Assembly (NCBI GenBank): GCA_900316235.1
Contig: ONCC01000028.1
Coordinates: 1-57,401 of the forward strand
Direction: 5' to 3'
DNA: 57,401 bases
From: an uncultured Bacteroidales bacterium
Lineage (GTDB): Bacteria; Bacteroidota; Bacteroidia; Bacteroidales; P3
The first letter of the stretch is position 1; every line of letters starts with the position of its first letter. A model generated the notes under the pieces. It saw nothing but the letters and a program-made list of their open reading frames with translations. It was not told where the DNA came from and ran no database searches. Both the position numbers and the translations under genes were made by a program. This document shows positions 22,089 to 32,883 of this stretch, piece after piece.

Positions 22089-22367
22089 TCAATAACCTTC
22101 ATGTCTTGTTATTCGGAAAGTACAGCGGTCGCTCCCCCTGAGAATCGTATTCTCAATCCGAACATCGAAATGACTGTTCGGTTCAAGTTGCGACAGGATA
22201 TATAGAATGCTCTGTCGCGAGCACTCACATTGCTGTGGATGGTTTCTCAGCCCACATTTAACTTTAGGGCACGTACATTCCAGATAACTCAGTTCATAAA
22301 TCTTTCCTGGCTCAATCACCCTACCCGTATAGGACTCGATGGCCTCTTCTCTATAGCACATATTCAT
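22089..22367 (-). CDS. Small cysteine-rich protein, possible V4R/DUF6144-like C-terminal domain
   Basis: A 92-residue protein with CTCPKVKCG, CECSRQSILYIL and ending in ENTILRGSDRCTFRI. The last part resembles the conserved end (CHCS...ESVLRG-D-CRFRI) of 4-vinyl-reductase-like or DUF6144 proteins, of which this would be only the C-terminal piece. Its ATG overlaps the stop of the isochorismatase-like gene (ATGA), which argues for a translated, coupled gene rather than noise. Function unknown. Confidence 0.6.
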   Translation of the reverse strand: MNMCYREEAIESYTGRVIEPGKIYELSYLECTCPKVKCGLRNHPQQCECSRQSILYILSQLEPNSHFDVRIENTILRGSDRCTFRITRHEGY

Positions 22368-22852
22368 TTGTATTCTAAAAGTTTTTTTACCTCACAGCCT
22401 TTGCTTTCGTAGTAGGCAAGCATCTCCGGCAGCTTCTTCAGGTCGTAGCTGGTGACGCAGTCGGAGAGGACATGCACCGTGAAGCCGGCCTTGGCCATGT
22501 TGAAACAGGTCGATTTCACGCAGGCCGTAGCGTCAGCACCAGCCACGTAGAACTCAGTGATGCCGTTCTCCGCGATGAAAGCAGAAAATGCCTCGCTGGT
22601 AAGGGCATTGCTTTTCGTCTTCACGAAGATGTTGTCCGACACGACCTTCATCTCAGGTGCCAACTCCTCGCCTTTAGTGCCTGGTTTGAATGTCCGCGTA
22701 GCAGCGGTGACGTTGTTATGCTTGATATAGACGATATGTATCCCCTCGGCCACAGCCCATTCGATGGCGGCGTTGATGTTGCCGACGATGTCGCGGTAGT
22801 GCTTGGTGATGTCGTTCTGTATGTCGATAACGACTAGTGCTTTGTTTTTCAT
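22364..22852 (-). CDS. Isochorismatase-family cysteine hydrolase
   Basis: A 162-residue protein, MKNKALVVIDIQNDIT..., with the family triad: Asp in VIDIQND, Lys in FVKTKSNAL, and Cys in GADATACVKSTCFNM. Members hydrolyse isochorismate, nicotinamide or other amides; the substrate here is open. The start at 22852 fits the family and follows GAGAAAG; an ATG at 22867 would add five residues. Upstream (22868-23026) are three tandem palindromes. Confidence 0.88.
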   Translation of the reverse strand: MKNKALVVIDIQNDITKHYRDIVGNINAAIEWAVAEGIHIVYIKHNNVTAATRTFKPGTKGEELAPEMKVVSDNIFVKTKSNALTSEAFSAFIAENGITEFYVAGADATACVKSTCFNMAKAGFTVHVLSDCVTSYDLKKLPEMLAYYESKGCEVKKLLEYK

Positions 22853-22918
22853 TGCTTTCTCTGTCATGTTTTCAAAGTTCCTCAATGTTGGTTTTGTCAT
22901 CCCCGCGAAGTTGCTTTT

Positions 22919-22981
22919 GTCAACTTGAGAAGTTGACGTTGTCAACTTGAGAGGTTGACGCTGTCAACTTGAGAAGTTGAC
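22919..22981. repeat. Three tandem copies of a 19-bp palindrome
   Basis: GTCAACTTGAGAAGTTGAC at 22919-22937, a one-base variant at 22941-22959, and an identical copy at 22963-22981, period 22 bp. Each unit is a perfect 8-nt-arm palindrome around GAG (the variant keeps most pairing). They lie between the methyltransferase-like gene and the isochorismatase-like gene, in the leader of the latter. Confidence 0.93.
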
Positions 22982-23026
22982 AAATGCCATCACGGCAGTT
23001 GTCCCGGCGCCCTCGGTTTTTGCGTC

Positions 23027-23506
23027 TCAAAACCTGCGGGTGCGGCGGCGGTAGGCGTCGTATTCCTTGCCGAAGTCGCGGCTCAGGCGGCGCTCCTCGC
23101 TGACCACCTGCACCAGCATCACCGCCAGGAAGGCCACCCATACCGCTGCCGCCTGCCACGTCCACAGCCAGACGACCACGCCGGCGAGGTAGAGCAGCGT
23201 GCCGGTGAGCATCGGGTTGCGGTTCAGGCGATAGGGGCCGTCGGTCATCAGGTGCTGCGTGCGCGGCGCCACCTCGTGGCCGAAAGCATCCATGGGGTTG
23301 CCCTTTCCACGGCGCTTCATATAGATGATAGTCCATACGCTCAGCGCCAGTCCGCCCATCATCAGCACCCCAGTGATGGAGGCCCTCAAAGCGCCGATAT
23401 GCACAATCGGCGGCATCCCCGACACCACCCACATCACCGTCGGCATCAGTCCCACGAAGAGCACCCCGCCGAGGATATAACCCAGTATTTCACGAAAATG
23501 TTTCAT
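23027..23506 (-). CDS. Isoprenylcysteine carboxyl methyltransferase-family membrane protein
   Basis: A 159-residue integral membrane protein with about four helices. The C-terminal half has the family pattern LMTDGPYRLNRNPMLTGTLLYLAG and SEERRLSRDFGKEYDAYRRRTRRF. Bacterial members methylate unknown small substrates or phospholipids using SAM; the actual substrate cannot be inferred. It follows the lipoprotein gene, with a simple repeat array between them. Confidence 0.85.
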   Translation of the reverse strand: MKHFREILGYILGGVLFVGLMPTVMWVVSGMPPIVHIGALRASITGVLMMGGLALSVWTIIYMKRRGKGNPMDAFGHEVAPRTQHLMTDGPYRLNRNPMLTGTLLYLAGVVVWLWTWQAAAVWVAFLAVMLVQVVSEERRLSRDFGKEYDAYRRRTRRF

Positions 23507-23510
23507 CAGT

Positions 23511-23547
23511 CACTCTTAACTCTTAACTCTTAATTCTTAACTCTTAA
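23511..23547. repeat. CTCTTAA tandem array overlapping the end of a lipoprotein gene
   Basis: Five 7-bp units of ACTCTTA type. On the minus strand the array supplies the last codons (RVKN) and the TAA stop of the gene at 23530-24060 and fills the gap to the next start. Confidence 0.9.
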
Positions 23548-24056
23548 AAGCGTCCAAGTGTCGCTATGTCCGTCGCGATAGGTGAAGCTCCATTGCAGCT
23601 TCTCGGCCGTCAGGGCGTCGAGGTGGAATTTGTATTCGTAGTCGATGCTGCCGCTATACATGCCGATAATCTTCTGCGCCAACTCTATGTTTTCGTTTTG
23701 GTTTTGGTTTTCGTTCTCGATCACTTCCATGCGGAATTCCTCCTTAACGCCAGCGAAGAAGAGCGTGTCGCCATCCACCCGCCAGCGACTGGGACTGATG
23801 TAGTTGTACACCCACGTCACCGTATCGCCGTCAGCAAGCGTGACAGTATACACCTGCCGCGCCGAGTCTAGCGCGGTGCCGTCGGCATAGAAATCCATGG
23901 CGCCGGTCTCGCTCACGTCGAAGTGGTTGCCGTCCATATCATAATTGAAAGAATGCTCATAGGTGTAGTTCCCTTCCACCTGCGGCGCCTTCTGTGTGTC
24001 GCAAGCGCTCATCATGAGTAGCAGCGACACAACCAAAAATAAATGTCTTGTCTTAA

Positions 24057-24060
<4 letters not shown>
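23530..24060 (-). CDS. Putative lipoprotein (lipocalin-like)
   Basis: A 176-residue protein with a lipoprotein signal (MIKTRHLFLVVSLLLMMSAC, Cys20) and a beta-rich mature part (GNYTYEHSFNYD, WVYNYISPSRWRVDGDTLFF, LQWSFTYRDGHSDTWTL) of the type seen in small Bacteroidetes lipocalin-like lipoproteins. Near residues 113-125 it reads ENENQNQNENIE, encoded by a GTTTTG/GTTTTC hexamer run at about 23689-23719. Its ATG overlaps the miaA stop (ATGA). Function unknown. Confidence 0.75.
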
Positions 24061-24954
<894 letters not shown>

Positions 24955-24962
<8 letters not shown>

Positions 24963-27723
24963 CCAGGAAAATCAGCTTCGAACGTTGTTTGTCGAACTCG
25001 TAGTTGCCAAACTGTTGCAGACCGGTGCGGTTGATGATGAACTTGTAGTCAATGCCTTTGATGACGATAACCTCAATGTTCTCGCGGCGCTGTTCGCCAA
25101 TCTGCATGCTCTTGAAGAGGATGGTGGTGCGGTCGAGGATATTGCCCTCGGGGTCAAAGGACTTATCGCGCAAGGGGAAGTCCTCCTTAGTGATACGCTG
25201 CTGGTAGAGCAGGTTCATAGCTTCTTCCCACGAGATGGCGATGGGCTCGGCATAGCGCTCGTCGATGAGCATGGGTACTTGCATGCCGTTGGCAATACAG
25301 GTAATTTCACCACGGGTGGAGTTGATCATGGTGACGTAGAGAGTGCTCTCATCGTGGATAATGGTGGGGGCAATGTCGGGCTCGTCGTCATCGTTGCGAT
25401 GTTCAATGAGGTCTACTACCTTGCCTTGTTCGTCTACCGACTTACTGTCAGCGGTAAGATTATCTACGAGTTTGCGTGACACATAGTCTTCGCGCAGTAC
25501 AAGGAATTCAATGCGGCGGTTGAGGGAGTGGGCTGCCTGCTGATGATCGCCTTTGAGGGTGGCGATATAGTCGCATTCCAACACTGTGCCGGCAGAGAAC
25601 TCGTACTTCTGACCATTGTAGTTGACGGTGACATCCTCGTCGAGGACGCGGGGTACACGGTCGGCATAGCCTTTGGCTACCAGTCTCTCGCGTTCGATGC
25701 CGCGGTTGACGAGGTAGTCGACCACGCTTTGGGCGCGGCGCTGCGAGAGAGTGTCGTTGGTAAGGCCCACATAGGGCTGGCAGTCAGTATGCGAGCGTAT
25801 CTCAACCACTAGGTTGGGATTGTTCTCCATGATGAGATAAAGGTCCATGAGGGAGTCCATGAACTGCGCTTGAAGGTCGGTCTTGGCAAGTTCGAAGTGT
25901 ATCTTTGGAAGGATGATGGGGCGGCGGGGGACGGGTTCCATGCGGTAGTCGTGGACGATGGTCTTGTTGGTGTTGTAGCCACGGGTGCTTTCGGAACCCT
26001 CGATGCTGTAGTAGCTCTGCTTGGAGAGGTACATTTTGTAGACCACATCGCGGCGGATGATGGTGCTATCAAACTTATAGAAGCCTTTTTTATCAGTGCG
26101 AGTCTCTGAAGAGGTTCCGTCGGAGCCCACGAGCTTGATGCGGACATCTTTCATGAGCTGCATGGACTTCTCGTCGCGTACGGTACCCTGGATGGCATAG
26201 TTGAGACCTGGAATCTCGAAATAGAAGATGTTGTCGTTGATGGGAGGGTTCTGGGTGCTGCGGTTTTCGTTCTGCTTGTTGCGGTTGTGGGGGTCGTCAT
26301 AGGGACGGTTGGAGGAGAAGTATCCGCGCTCCAGGATGTTGTTCTTCGACTCGTCGGGGTAGAAGACAATCGACATCTCGTCGTAGGATGAGTTAAGAGG
26401 AATGCCGAGGTTGGTGGGTACCGTCCACTTGCCGTTGGGGTTGAGTTTCGTATAGAAAAGGTCTTGTCCGCCTACGCCGGGATGGCCATTGGAGGAGAAG
26501 TACATCAGCGAGTCGTTGCGGAGCACCGGCATGATTTCTTTTCCGGGGGTGTTGACGATGGAGGAGAGGTTAACGGGCCGGCCGAAGTCGTCGGCAGTGG
26601 ATTTGCGTGTGGCACGCCAGAGATCGTATTCGCCGAAGCCGCCGGGCATGTTCGATGAGAAGTAAAGCGTCAAACCATCGCTGCTGATGGCAGGGTAGAG
26701 GAAAGTATAGGCAGTGTCGCCGAGGTGGACATAGGTGGCGTCGCTCCATTCGCCGGGTTTGGGTTCTTCGGCGGAGGTGGCAGGCTCCTCTTCGGTGGCG
26801 AGATTGTCATCCTGAGCGCCCTTCTTTCCCTTGGTGGGTTTCTTCTTGGGTGCCTTTTTCTTTACGGTCTTTTTCTTTTTGTCTTTGTCGTCGAGAGTCT
26901 GGGGAGTGCGGACGGAGGTGTAGATTCGGCAGCGCACGGTCTCGTTCTCGCGAATGTCACAGCGTGAGAAGAAGACCATATTGCCGTCGGGGGTAAATGA
27001 AGGCTCACCCTCGTTGACGGCGGTATTGATTTTTCCACTCTTGTCCCATGGCTCGGGGGCGGAAACCCACTGACCATTGCGGTCCATGTAAACCATGTAG
27101 ATGTCGGAAAAGGCCTGGTCGGTCCAGGGATCCTTGCCATGATCCTCCCCTTCGGGGAAACGAGCCGAGGTGAAGACAATCTTGGTAGTGTCGTTGCCCA
27201 CGAAACGCGGGGCGAAGTCGTTGTAGTCGGTGCACCACTCCGAGAGTTTCTTGATGGTGTGGCGAGTGCGGTTGTTGGCCAACTGGTTGACATAGACGAG
27301 CGATTCCTTGCGCTTGACGGCATAGCTGTCCTTGGGTTCCTGCTCGAGGTATTTCTGGTAGTATTGTTCGGCTTCGTCGAATTTCTCCTGGAAACGGCAC
27401 ATCTCGGCGAGGTTGAAGTATAGTTTACGCTCGCTCTTGTAGTACTCCTCGTCGGCCAGACGCTTGTAGATACGTTCGGCACGGGGGTAGTTGTAGGTCA
27501 GTCGATAGCACTCGGCAATCTGGAAGTAGACGCGATTCTTCTCGGCTTTGTTGTCCTTGATTTTTTCATAGGCGGCTTCGTACTCTTTGACGGCTTCGAT
27601 GAAACGGTTTTGGTCGAAGAGGTTGTCGGCCTTGGCAGCGAGACTTTTTGACTGGGCGTAGGCGCCGGTGGCCATCAGCATGGCCGCAAAGAGCATCAGG
27701 AAACCCTTTTTAAATGTTTTCAT
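24955..27723 (-). CDS. TPR/beta-propeller/OmpA envelope protein with degenerate retropepsin-like C-terminus
   Basis: A 922-residue protein. Signal peptide 1-23; TPR-like helices about 25-150 (EAVKEYEAAYEKIKDNKAEK); a PD40-type propeller about 165-490 broken by a lysine-rich linker (near 285-310); a carboxypeptidase-regulatory-like beta domain about 510-600 (IQGTVRDEKSMQLMKDVRIKL); an OmpA domain about 620-770 with the peptidoglycan-binding HTD and LSQRRA. This order resembles T9SS PorE and related envelope proteins. Residues 793-922 add a domain that aligns with retropepsin-like aspartic proteases; the DTG motif is LIDERYAEP, so Asp821 is kept but T-G is lost. First gene of the operon with miaA. 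Confidence 0.88.
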
Positions 27724-27816
27724 ATTATATACCCAAGTTTTCTTTTTGTTCTATTAATATCATAATCAACTCATTAAAAGAGTGTTCTTCCCCATTTAAT
27801 GCGTTAATTCAAAATG

Positions 27817-27847
27817 CTAAAATACGACTTTTTCCCGATATGGCAAA
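27817..27847 (-). promoter_or_regulatory. Promoter of the OmpA-type gene
   Basis: On the minus strand TTTG (27847 to 27844), 19 bp, TATTTTAG (27824 to 27817) matches the Bacteroidetes promoter with one change. The leader would be about 90 nt. Confidence 0.65.
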
Positions 27848-27888
27848 ATTTTTCACCAAAAGCCGAAAAAACGCTCTGGATTCGGGAA

Positions 27889-29115
27889 TCAGAGTTTGAG
27901 TTTCGTGGTGGCGATGTCAGGGGTGAGGGTAAAGGTGGAGCCTTTGGCAAGGGATGGGAGGTCGAACATGAGGTCGGTCATGATGCCTTCCATGATGGAG
28001 CGGAGGCCACGGGCGCCGAGGTGGTATTTTACTGCCCGGTCGACGACGAGGTCCAGGGTCTCGCCGGGGATGTCGAGAGTGACATCGTCCATGCGGAAGA
28101 GTTCCTGATATTGTTTCACCAGGGCGTTTTTGGGTTCGGTGAGGATGCGTCGTAGGGCTTCACGGTCAAGGGGTTGCAGTGCGGTGAGCACGGGGAAACG
28201 ACCTACGAGTTCGGGAATAAGGCCGAATTTTTTGAGGTCCATGGGCTGGACATACTGAAGCATGTTGTCGCGGTCGAGTTCGGCGCGCGTTTCGTCGCCC
28301 TTGAAGCCTATGACATTGGAATTGAGTCGTGAAGCGATGGCACGCTCGATGCCGTCGAAGGCACCTCCGCAGATAAAAAGAATATTGCGTGTGTTGATGG
28401 TGATGAGTTTCTGCTCGGGGTGCTTCCGTCCCCCTTCAGGGGGGACGGAAACGAGGGCGCCTTCGAGGAGTTTCAGCAGGGCCTGCTGGACGCCTTCGCC
28501 GCTGACGTCGCGGGTGATGGAAGTGTTTTCGCTCTTGCGGGCTATCTTGTCTATTTCGTCAATAAAGACGATGCCGCGCTCGCAGGCTGCCACGTCGTAG
28601 TCGGCGGCCTGGAGGAGGCGCACAAGGACGTTCTCAACGTCGTCACCCACATATCCGGCCTCGGTGAGGGTGGTGGCGTCGGCGATGCAGAACGGTACTT
28701 TGAGGAGGCGCGCGATGGTGCGGGCTAGGAGGGTTTTGCCGGTGCCGGTCTCACCGACCATGACAATGTTGGATTTCTCAATCTCGACATCGTTCTTGTC
28801 TCCGTGCTCCTGATTGTATTTCAACCTCTTGTAGTGATTGTAGACGGCCACGGAGAGGACTCGTTTGGCAGTGTCTTGTCCGATGACATATTGGTCGAGG
28901 AAGGTCTTTATTTCAGTGGGTTTGGGGATATCCGAGCTTTGGATCTCGAATTTCGGGTTATGAGTCTGTTGGTTTTCTTCGTTGAAGATTTTCCTTGCTT
29001 GGTCGACACAGTTTTGGCAGATGTAGCCGTTGAGGCCTGCCAAGAGCATGCCAGCTTGCGAGGCGGGACGGCCGCAGAAGGAGCAGTGTTCTTCGTTGGT
29101 GGGTTTCTTGGACAT
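27889..29115 (-). CDS. clpX: ATP-dependent Clp protease ATP-binding subunit ClpX
   Basis: AAA+ unfoldase delivering substrates to ClpP. The 408-residue protein has the N-terminal zinc domain ([10 protein letters not shown]...CQNC, residues 13-36), Walker [12 protein letters not shown], Walker [12 protein letters not shown], the RKH loop region GGRKHPEQ and pore loop GYVGDDV. ClpP is not adjacent. The gene starts with 0 bp after the rodA stop, an unusual partner for clpX. A perfect 11-bp-arm hairpin is embedded at 28427-28453. Confidence 0.97.
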   Translation of the reverse strand: MSKKPTNEEHCSFCGRPASQAGMLLAGLNGYICQNCVDQARKIFNEENQQTHNPKFEIQSSDIPKPTEIKTFLDQYVIGQDTAKRVLSVAVYNHYKRLKYNQEHGDKNDVEIEKSNIVMVGETGTGKTLLARTIARLLKVPFCIADATTLTEAGYVGDDVENVLVRLLQAADYDVAACERGIVFIDEIDKIARKSENTSITRDVSGEGVQQALLKLLEGALVSVPPEGGRKHPEQKLITINTRNILFICGGAFDGIERAIASRLNSNVIGFKGDETRAELDRDNMLQYVQPMDLKKFGLIPELVGRFPVLTALQPLDREALRRILTEPKNALVKQYQELFRMDDVTLDIPGETLDLVVDRAVKYHLGARGLRSIMEGIMTDLMFDLPSLAKGSTFTLTPDIATTKLKL

Positions 29116-30372
29116 TTACAATAATTGGTTTTTAGCTGCATCCTGACGGATGAATATGAACAAAAGGATGGTGAAGGCGAGGAGTGAGGAGCCACCATAG
29201 GAGAAGAAGGGGAGGGGAATGCCGATAACGGGTACCAAGCCGAGCACCATGCCCACATTGACAAAGAGGTGGATGAAGAGGATGCTGGCCACGGAGTATC
29301 CATAGATTCGTGCGAAGGGCGACCGCTGCCGTTCGGCCATGTTGATGAGGCGGACAAGGAGAACGACATAGAGTGTCACCAAAATGGCGGAACCGAAAAA
29401 TCCCCATTCTTCGCCCACGGTGCAGAAGATGAAGTCGGTCTCCTGCTCAGGTACGAAGTCGGCTTTGGTCAGGGTGCCTTTGAGGAAGCCTTTGCCGATA
29501 ATGCCACCCGAGCCGATGGCAATTTTCGACTGGTTGACATTGTATCCGGAGCCTTGCAGGTCCTCTGTCTTTCCCAGCAATACATCGATACGGCCACGTT
29601 GGTGGGGCTCCAGCACATTGTTGAAGACGAAGTCGACGGAGAAGATGAACATGGCGCAGCAAGCGAAGACGGCCGCCACACGCCAGTAGTCGCGCATGGA
29701 GCGCTTGTTGAGCCAGAGGAAGAGATAGAAGAGGCCTGCGCCAAAAAGGATGGCGAGGAGGACGTATTTGTTGACAAGTAAAGCGAGGACGAAGAGGGCG
29801 ATGGCCGCCACACCGATGATGAGGAAGTTTCCCGAGAGACCTTCGCGGTAGAGAGGGAAGATGAATCCCACGAAGACGAGGGCCGAACCGGTGTCGTGTT
29901 GCAAAAGGATGAGGGCAGCGGGTACTGCGATGAGAATCGCCGCCACTATCTTAGTGCGCATGTCGCGCATGTCAATACCAATGGTCGACAGGTATTTGGC
30001 TATCGCTAAGGCAGTGGCAAATTTGGCGAATTCCGAAGGTTGAAAACGGAAGAATCCGAAGTCTATCCACGACTTGCCACCGTTGACGGTGACGGCCAGG
30101 AACAGTGTGAGCACTAGGAGGCCCATGACGATGCCGTAGATGGGGTAGGCAGTGTTGGAAAAGACTCGTGGTTCGGTGGAAGCGATAATCACGGCGAGGA
30201 TGAGGGCAACGGCAATCCAGATGAATTGCTTGCCATGCTGTACTGAGAAGTCGAAGAGGGCAGAGTGGTCGGCATTATAGCCGGCAGCGTAGATGTTTAC
30301 CCAGCCGAAGAGCATGATGGCGAGCCACAACCCGATGGTTACCCAGTCCAATTTAATCTTTTCCTGATACAT
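29116..30372 (-). CDS. rodA: Rod-shape SEDS peptidoglycan polymerase RodA
   Basis: SEDS glycosyltransferase working with PBP2 in lateral wall synthesis. The 418-residue membrane protein has the SEDS signatures GGKSWIDFGFFRFQPSEFAK, LQHDTGSALVF and the C-terminal GLVPVIGIPLPFFSYGGSSLL. It lies 3 bp after its partner mrdA, the usual pairing, and directly abuts clpX. Start ATG at 30372. Confidence 0.96.
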   Translation of the reverse strand: MYQEKIKLDWVTIGLWLAIMLFGWVNIYAAGYNADHSALFDFSVQHGKQFIWIAVALILAVIIASTEPRVFSNTAYPIYGIVMGLLVLTLFLAVTVNGGKSWIDFGFFRFQPSEFAKFATALAIAKYLSTIGIDMRDMRTKIVAAILIAVPAALILLQHDTGSALVFVGFIFPLYREGLSGNFLIIGVAAIALFVLALLVNKYVLLAILFGAGLFYLFLWLNKRSMRDYWRVAAVFACCAMFIFSVDFVFNNVLEPHQRGRIDVLLGKTEDLQGSGYNVNQSKIAIGSGGIIGKGFLKGTLTKADFVPEQETDFIFCTVGEEWGFFGSAILVTLYVVLLVRLINMAERQRSPFARIYGYSVASILFIHLFVNVGMVLGLVPVIGIPLPFFSYGGSSLLAFTILLFIFIRQDAAKNQLL

Positions 30373-30375
30373 GGT

Positions 30376-32238
30376 TTATCCTCTCTTCTTGGCTTTTTTG
30401 ACCCTACGAGTAAGCGGGAGCTTTTGGCAGGGGTTGATTTCTTTGTACATTTTCTCGACATCCTTGCGTTTTACCTCGCCATTGAGATATTTCTCTACCA
30501 GAAGACCTGCGATGGGGGCTGCCCAGGTGCCGCCGCCGCCCTGCGCGTTCTCCACATAGACGGCCATGGCTATCTTGGGATTGTCCTTGGGGGCGAAGCA
30601 GATGAAGACGGAGTGGTCGTTGCCGTAGTTCTCGGCGGTGCCGGTCTTGCCACAGATGTCGAGACCATCGACGCGTGCACGCCGTGCCGTGCCACCTGCC
30701 ACATGCACCACATCGTACATGCCGGCAGCGGCGATGTCGAAGTATTTCCTGTCGATACCTGTCTCATGGCGCTTGTGGTACTCCTCATTCTGGATGGAGT
30801 CGGGGCCGTAGAAGCGCACCATGTGAGGTGTGACGTAGTAGCCGCGGTTGGCAACGATGGCGGCGAGGTTGGCCATCTGGATGGGGACCACGGTGACCTC
30901 TCCCTGACCGATGGAGTTGGAGTAGATGGTGGAGAATGCCCAGCGCTCCTTACCGTACCAGCGGTTATAGAAGGATGTGTCGGGAATGTTACCACTTGAC
31001 ATGCCGCTTTTGGGTAGATCGATGTCTATCTTTTGGCCAAAGCCGAAGCGAAGCATATAGTTGTGCCACACGGTGAGACCATATTGTGCATCCTTGTAGA
31101 TGTTTTTGTATTTACCCTGCTGGATAACACGACGGTAGACCTGGTAGAAGTAGGGGTTGCAGCTCATCTTGATGGCCTCCTGCACCGAGCGTGCCGAGGG
31201 ATGGTTGTGGCAACCCACGAGGCTCTTGTCGCAGGCGAATCCGCTGCCGGGGTTGATGACGCCGAGGTCGAGAGCTACCATCGACTGGGCTACCTTGAAA
31301 ATGGAGCCCGGGGGATACTGGCCGATGAGGGCGCGATTGAGCATGGGCTTTGAGATGTCGCTGTTGAGCATGATATAGTTCTTGCCGCGGATACGTCCGA
31401 CGAGGAGGTTGGGATCATAGGTGGGGGCAGAGACCATGGCAAGAATCTCGCCCGACGAGGGCTCTATGGCCACTACACAGCCGCGCTTGTTGGCCATGAG
31501 TTCCTCGGCGTAGGTCTGGAGATCGGCGTCAAGAGTGGTGTAGAGGTTGCTTCCCTCCACGGGCAGGGTGTCAAGGGCTCCGTTGCGGTAGGGGCCTATT
31601 TCACGGTTATGCACATCGACATGCATCACTTTTTTGCCTTTGATGCCGCGCAATACCTCCTCGTAGCTTTTCTCTAGGCCACTCTTGCCGATGTAGTCGC
31701 CGCGTTTGTAATAAGAATCGCGATCGAGGTCGGCTTGGTCCACTTCGCCCACATAGCCCAGCACCTGTGCCGCGATGGGACGGTCGTAAATTCTGAGGGT
31801 ACGCTGCGAAATGTAGAAGCCTTTGAAGCGGAACATCTTGTTCTCGAATTTGGCGTATTCTTCCTTCGAGACTTGTTTCATGAAGATGGAGGCCGAATAG
31901 GGCGAGTAATTGCGGGCCTTCTGCATGCGGTCGTTGAATTCGTCAAGGGTGATGCCGAGGCTCTCGCAGAAGTAGGAGGTGTCGAGATTCTTGACCATGC
32001 GGGGGATGACCATGAGGTCGTAGACGGCCTCGTTGTGCACCAGCAACTCGCCGTGGCGGTCATAAATGAAACCGCGGGCGGGATACTGCGTTACATTGCG
32101 CAACGACTGCATCTCGCCCAACGCTTTGTATTTGGGGTTGAAGAGTTGCAACATCGCTAGGCGTCCTATAAACAGAACCCCAATGACAATGAAGATAATC
32201 TTCACCACATGGCTGCGGTCGGCATACTGGTTTGACAT
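30376..32238 (-). CDS. mrdA: Penicillin-binding protein 2
   Basis: Class B transpeptidase of the elongasome. The 620-residue protein has one N-terminal membrane helix (IIFIVIGVLFIGRLAMLQLF), the dimerisation domain (PARGFIYDRHGELLVHN...), and the transpeptidase domain with catalytic SxxK in YPPGSIFKVAQ, SxN as SCN, and KTG in CGKTGTAEN. It is upstream of rodA; mreBCD, often nearby, are not in this window. It is preceded by gldD. Confidence 0.96.
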   Translation of the reverse strand: MSNQYADRSHVVKIIFIVIGVLFIGRLAMLQLFNPKYKALGEMQSLRNVTQYPARGFIYDRHGELLVHNEAVYDLMVIPRMVKNLDTSYFCESLGITLDEFNDRMQKARNYSPYSASIFMKQVSKEEYAKFENKMFRFKGFYISQRTLRIYDRPIAAQVLGYVGEVDQADLDRDSYYKRGDYIGKSGLEKSYEEVLRGIKGKKVMHVDVHNREIGPYRNGALDTLPVEGSNLYTTLDADLQTYAEELMANKRGCVVAIEPSSGEILAMVSAPTYDPNLLVGRIRGKNYIMLNSDISKPMLNRALIGQYPPGSIFKVAQSMVALDLGVINPGSGFACDKSLVGCHNHPSARSVQEAIKMSCNPYFYQVYRRVIQQGKYKNIYKDAQYGLTVWHNYMLRFGFGQKIDIDLPKSGMSSGNIPDTSFYNRWYGKERWAFSTIYSNSIGQGEVTVVPIQMANLAAIVANRGYYVTPHMVRFYGPDSIQNEEYHKRHETGIDRKYFDIAAAGMYDVVHVAGGTARRARVDGLDICGKTGTAENYGNDHSVFICFAPKDNPKIAMAVYVENAQGGGGTWAAPIAGLLVEKYLNGEVKRKDVEKMYKEINPCQKLPLTRRVKKAKKRG

Positions 32239-32295
32239 AATTTATATCTAACGAGTATGCGTGTGAAATATTGTTTCTCGAGGGAAAATATTTTT

Positions 32296-32880
32296 TTACC
32301 GCCAGCGGAGGGTCTCGATGAGGTGGTCGAGATCGGTTTGCATGTAGTCGAGGACGGGAGCGAGGGAGTCGTTGTTGGGGGCATGATTGATGAAGAGTGC
32401 GCCGCGAAGGAAATGGTGAACGGAGTCGGTAGCGTAGAATTGATAAGTGGAAGCCACGTTCTTGCCCTTGAGGTGCCATTTGACGGCATGCACTGTGTGA
32501 TCGTCGCTTTCAAAGACTTGTTCATCAATACCAGAGGCGAACTGATAGTGCTTCTCCAGCATGCGTGTAGAGGTGTCGGTCTGGCCACGCAGGTCGTTAA
32601 CTCCACGCAGGTGCTTATAGGTGAGGAATACAACGCCGCTCCACTGAGGATAGTTGATGTCGAGCCATATCTCGTGTCCCGTGTTCTTTTTCAGTGACAG
32701 TTCCGCTTTGTCGTTCATCTCGAAAAGGAAGGGTAGGGGAAGGCTGTCGACGGCCACGTAGTGGGCCTCTGGGGTGTCGATGCGGAGATAGGCTTGCGGC
32801 TTGGGAGAATAGTCGTTTCCACCGCATGCCACCAGTATTGTCGAGACAAATAATGTGGTTAGTATATTTCTGATTCTCAT
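32296..32880 (-). CDS. gldD: Gliding motility lipoprotein GldD
   Basis: A 194-residue lipoprotein (signal to Cys19, STILVACGG) with the GldD pattern: YSPKPQAYLRIDTPEAHY, GHEIWLDINYPQWSGVVFLTYKHL, and VASTYQFYATDSVHHFLRGALFINHAPNNDSLAPV. GldD is an outer-membrane-facing lipoprotein required for gliding in Flavobacterium; it is also widespread in non-motile Bacteroidetes, where its role is less clear. Here it precedes the PBP2-RodA pair by 57 bp, hinting at a cell-envelope role. Confidence 0.9.
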   Translation of the reverse strand: MRIRNILTTLFVSTILVACGGNDYSPKPQAYLRIDTPEAHYVAVDSLPLPFLFEMNDKAELSLKKNTGHEIWLDINYPQWSGVVFLTYKHLRGVNDLRGQTDTSTRMLEKHYQFASGIDEQVFESDDHTVHAVKWHLKGKNVASTYQFYATDSVHHFLRGALFINHAPNNDSLAPVLDYMQTDLDHLIETLRWR

Positions 32881-32883
32881 TGT

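Noticed and set aside
22919..22981. CRISPR-like short repeat array
   Set aside because: Units are 19-bp palindromes with only 3-bp gaps, no spacers and no cas genes in the window.
27814..28155. 113-codon plus frame near the end of clpX
   Set aside because: Mostly antisense to clpX, with its start in the OmpA-gene promoter region.
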